NCBI GenBank assembly: GCA_902803745.1
Contig: CADCRB010000096.1
Location: 1 to 9,880 of the forward strand
Length of the DNA: 9,880 bases
Reading direction: 5' to 3'
From: an uncultured Lachnospiraceae bacterium
GTDB taxonomy: Bacteria > Bacillota > Clostridia > Lachnospirales > Lachnospiraceae
Every line of letters begins with the position of its first letter. Position 1 is the first letter of the stretch. Made by a program: the position numbers and the translations under genes. The notes under the pieces are model-generated. The model searched no databases, was not told where the DNA came from, and was given only the letters and a program-made list of their open reading frames with translations. Below are positions 7,974 through 9,880 of the stretch, piece by piece.

Positions 7974-8990
7974 TCACTGATTATGTATTTCTCCGGCTTT
8001 TATAAGCAGATACACCTTAGCCGGCTGCAGCTTCCTGTCATTCCAGCGTATCTTGAACCATTGCGGAAACACACTGAAGGTGACGGACATATTTCCAATA
8101 GGAAGCATACTGGCAAGGACAGCTCCCGGCACCTTATCCAGGCGGCCGTCCGCAATATTCCATTGTTTCAAAAGATCAAAGTATCTTGCGCCATCCCCTT
8201 CCTTAAATGAAGTACGGACATCCTCCGGCTGACCTATGGCAAAGTTGGTGGATAGAGAAAAAATGTCTCCGGCAGTGCCGTCAGGAAATATATCAAACTG
8301 AAACTCATTACACGTTGGCGTCACGGACATGACGGATATGATCTGGCTTATCATCTGATCATCATAGGCCTTAAAGCCCACTGCCTCAAATGTCCTCACT
8401 ATCCTGTCCGGATCATCTATGCAGAGTCTGATCTCCTCCTGACTCAGATATCCTCCTATCCTCAATGGAAATCCAGGGCGGGATCGGAAGAGTCCGAAAT
8501 ACGAAGGATGCCAGCTGTCCTTAAGCCACCGGACCACCTCCTCATAAAGCTTTCCGTACAGCGGTTCTCCTATAGCCTCGCAAAACCCTCCTGTAAGCTC
8601 CGTATGATGTCTTGGCTGGAAATGAACCGCAGCCGGTCCGGGAACAGATGCCCCGGTGTCTATCTCAAACCCGCCGCTGACCTCCGGATATTTCGCGCGG
8701 GAATTCCTTAAAAACTCCATCATCCCTTCTGTATCATCTGCCAGAGGGGAAGTGATATAAGCTGTTTCGGAAGCTTCGTCAAAGACAGCTGTAAGAGAAA
8801 TGTCGAGGAAAGGCTCTCCCGAGAGGGGAGATTCCAGATATATATCGGGAAAAGGACCGTTTCCTAAAAAAGGGGGCACTGTATTCTTAACCCTCTCCAG
8901 ACTGTCTCCGTACAGCAGCTCTCCCCTGCCGTCTGAAGCAACAAGGCCTATCAGCATCAAAAATGCTGTTTTATTGTCTATCAGTTTCAT
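7974..8990 (-). CDS. Unknown protein translationally coupled to the radical SAM maturase
   Basis: This 338-residue protein starts at an ATG (8990) and is not confidently recognised. It has no Cys cluster (two Cys near 186 and 239 and one in FCEAIG near 134), no nucleotide-binding motif and no convincing signal peptide, although MLIGLV near the start is hydrophobic; it is probably cytosolic. Visible segments include GPFPDIYLESP, HFQPRHHTELTGGF, RSRPGFPLRIGGYLS, a middle helix-rich part, FDIFPDGTAGDIFSLSTNFA, LLKQWNIADGRL, and a closing strand WFKIRWNDRKLQPAKVYLL. This order recalls a family of hypothetical proteins from natural-product loci with a closing 'IK...P...KAYL' strand, but that is memory without a search. 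The reading frame overlaps the end of the maturase gene by 20 bp with no good Shine-Dalgarno, implying coupled synthesis and suggesting a partner, substrate-recognition or second modification role. It is not one of the standard NHLM export components. Confidence 0.8.
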   Translation of the reverse strand: MKLIDNKTAFLMLIGLVASDGRGELLYGDSLERVKNTVPPFLGNGPFPDIYLESPLSGEPFLDISLTAVFDEASETAYITSPLADDTEGMMEFLRNSRAKYPEVSGGFEIDTGASVPGPAAVHFQPRHHTELTGGFCEAIGEPLYGKLYEEVVRWLKDSWHPSYFGLFRSRPGFPLRIGGYLSQEEIRLCIDDPDRIVRTFEAVGFKAYDDQMISQIISVMSVTPTCNEFQFDIFPDGTAGDIFSLSTNFAIGQPEDVRTSFKEGDGARYFDLLKQWNIADGRLDKVPGAVLASMLPIGNMSVTFSVFPQWFKIRWNDRKLQPAKVYLLIKAGEIHNQ

Positions 8991-9880
8991 ACATCATACC
9001 ATTTTTCTTCAAAAGCTGTAAAACAAGCTTATAATCCCGGGATGTCAGCAGGACAGCTCTTTCCTCCGGAGTATACGCCAAAAGAGCTTCCTTCAGGCTC
9101 TTTGTCATCTCGCGCTCTCCGGTTTTACTGAAATGCTCTTCACACAGTACTGAAATCACATTACAAAAGATCTCTTTTGCATCACCGCAGTATGGCTTTG
9201 TCAGATCTCCCTTTTTCCTGTAGGCCTGGGCAGCACACCCTCCCCTGCATACGAATACGTAAGGACATTTCATGCACTCAGGCATTTGAGCTACATTCCG
9301 GAAGGTCCACTTCAGGAGCTCAAATGTAAAGGCGAATTTTTCCTTATCCGTATCTAACCTGCCCACACGCATTTCATCCATTGCGGCAAAATCCCAGCAG
9401 GTGTAGACAGCCCCTTCCCTGTCTACAAGATACATCATCTTCTCCGCTCCGCAATATGAGTCCACCGCCGGGAGATAGCTCTGCTTTTCCAGCAATTTGT
9501 TTACTGCAGAAACTAAATGACCGTAGATGGAAACATGCTCCATAGCATCTTTTTTTTCATAGCCGTTTCGCGTAAGATTCTCTACAATATCCGAATAGCT
9601 CACCCCATAGTCCTTTCCGGGATAGTTTTCGCCGTCGGTCGGAGCATAATAATAACTAAATTCCTCGTGATCGGAAAAGCCCTTATCCTCGAAAACCTGC
9701 TTTAACTCATGAACCCTCTCAAAATTCTCAGGTCCCGTATTAATACGAACACTTACCTTGATCCCCTTTGCTAAAGCAAGAGCAATATTTTCAAGGATCT
9801 TTTCATAGCTTCCGCCGCCTCCGATATAGACTCTCCTTTTGTCATTATATTCTTTTGTCCCATCCAGAGTGATCTGCAAC
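8971..9880 (-). CDS. Radical SAM/SPASM peptide maturase (N-terminus outside window)
   Basis: This is the C-terminal 302 residues of a radical SAM enzyme with a SPASM domain. The first visible codon is TTG, read here as an internal Leu of LQITLDG, a conserved strand in SPASM maturases, so the edge is not a true start. The radical SAM CxxxCxxC motif must lie further right. Visible barrel sequence includes KVSVRINTGPENF. The SPASM domain follows the family rule: Cys143, then G-x4-Cys161; CMKCPYVFVCRGGC gives C-x2-C-x5-C-x3-C (202, 205, 211, 215), followed by Cys231 and an extra Cys239. It should therefore bind two auxiliary 4Fe-4S clusters. After it comes a roughly 60-residue tail ending in a helical LVLQLLKK segment. 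Such enzymes install thioether or other cross-links in RiPP precursors in the cytosol. The NHLM export genes in the same operon support this, but the bond formed cannot be read from the sequence. Subfamily (for example CcpM- or SCIFF-like) is undecided. Confidence 0.92.
   Translation of the reverse strand, partial: LQITLDGTKEYNDKRRVYIGGGGSYEKILENIALALAKGIKVSVRINTGPENFERVHELKQVFEDKGFSDHEEFSYYYAPTDGENYPGKDYGVSYSDIVENLTRNGYEKKDAMEHVSIYGHLVSAVNKLLEKQSYLPAVDSYCGAEKMMYLVDREGAVYTCWDFAAMDEMRVGRLDTDKEKFAFTFELLKWTFRNVAQMPECMKCPYVFVCRGGCAAQAYRKKGDLTKPYCGDAKEIFCNVISVLCEEHFSKTGEREMTKSLKEALLAYTPEERAVLLTSRDYKLVLQLLKKNGMMYETDRQ

Noticed and set aside
9877..9879. TTG at the right edge as the start of the maturase
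   Set aside because: The residue belongs to the conserved internal LQITLDG strand, and a complete radical SAM enzyme needs an upstream CxxxCxxC region; the gene continues past the edge.

Overview
The window is one strand-coherent block. Every credible gene is on the minus strand, so transcription runs from the right edge to the left edge, with gene overlaps or very short gaps almost throughout. The composition (moderate GC, AT-rich spacers, strong AGGAGG-type ribosome sites in places) and the protein families suggest a low-to-moderate GC Firmicute, most likely a Clostridia/Lachnospiraceae-type gut or rumen anaerobe. This is inference; there is no rRNA or other taxonomic marker in the window.

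In transcription order, the right edge (8971-9880) holds the C-terminal part of a radical SAM/SPASM peptide maturase. Its N-terminal part, which should carry the SAM-binding CxxxCxxC cluster, lies outside the window. Next comes a 338-residue protein of unknown function (7974-8990) whose start overlaps the maturase gene by 20 bp. After a 76-bp spacer come three genes that form a textbook NHLM-type (nitrile hydratase leader microcin) peptide export module: a short HlyD-like membrane fusion protein (7046-7897), an ABC exporter with an N-terminal C39 leader peptidase (4850-7021), and a second ABC exporter with a roughly 300-residue N-terminal extension (2286-4847). The left part holds two secreted proteins: a CapA/PGA_cap metallophosphatase-like protein with a signal peptide (1081-2280), and a probable DUF3160 lipoprotein (1-1031) cut by the left edge.

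Together the genes look like the modification and export half of a ribosomally synthesised, post-translationally modified peptide (RiPP) locus. The SPASM maturase, perhaps with its unknown partner, modifies a precursor; the C39 domain cuts the leader after a double-glycine-type site; the two ABC proteins and the HlyD-like protein export the product. CapA and DUF3160 would act outside the membrane, in an unknown role. No precursor peptide, regulator or recognisable immunity gene is visible here. The precursor is expected upstream of the maturase, beyond the right edge.

No RNA genes, insertion sequences, CRISPR arrays, attachment sites or convincing terminators were seen. The least explained parts are the 338-residue partner protein, the CapA/DUF3160 pair attached to the export operon, and the missing precursor.
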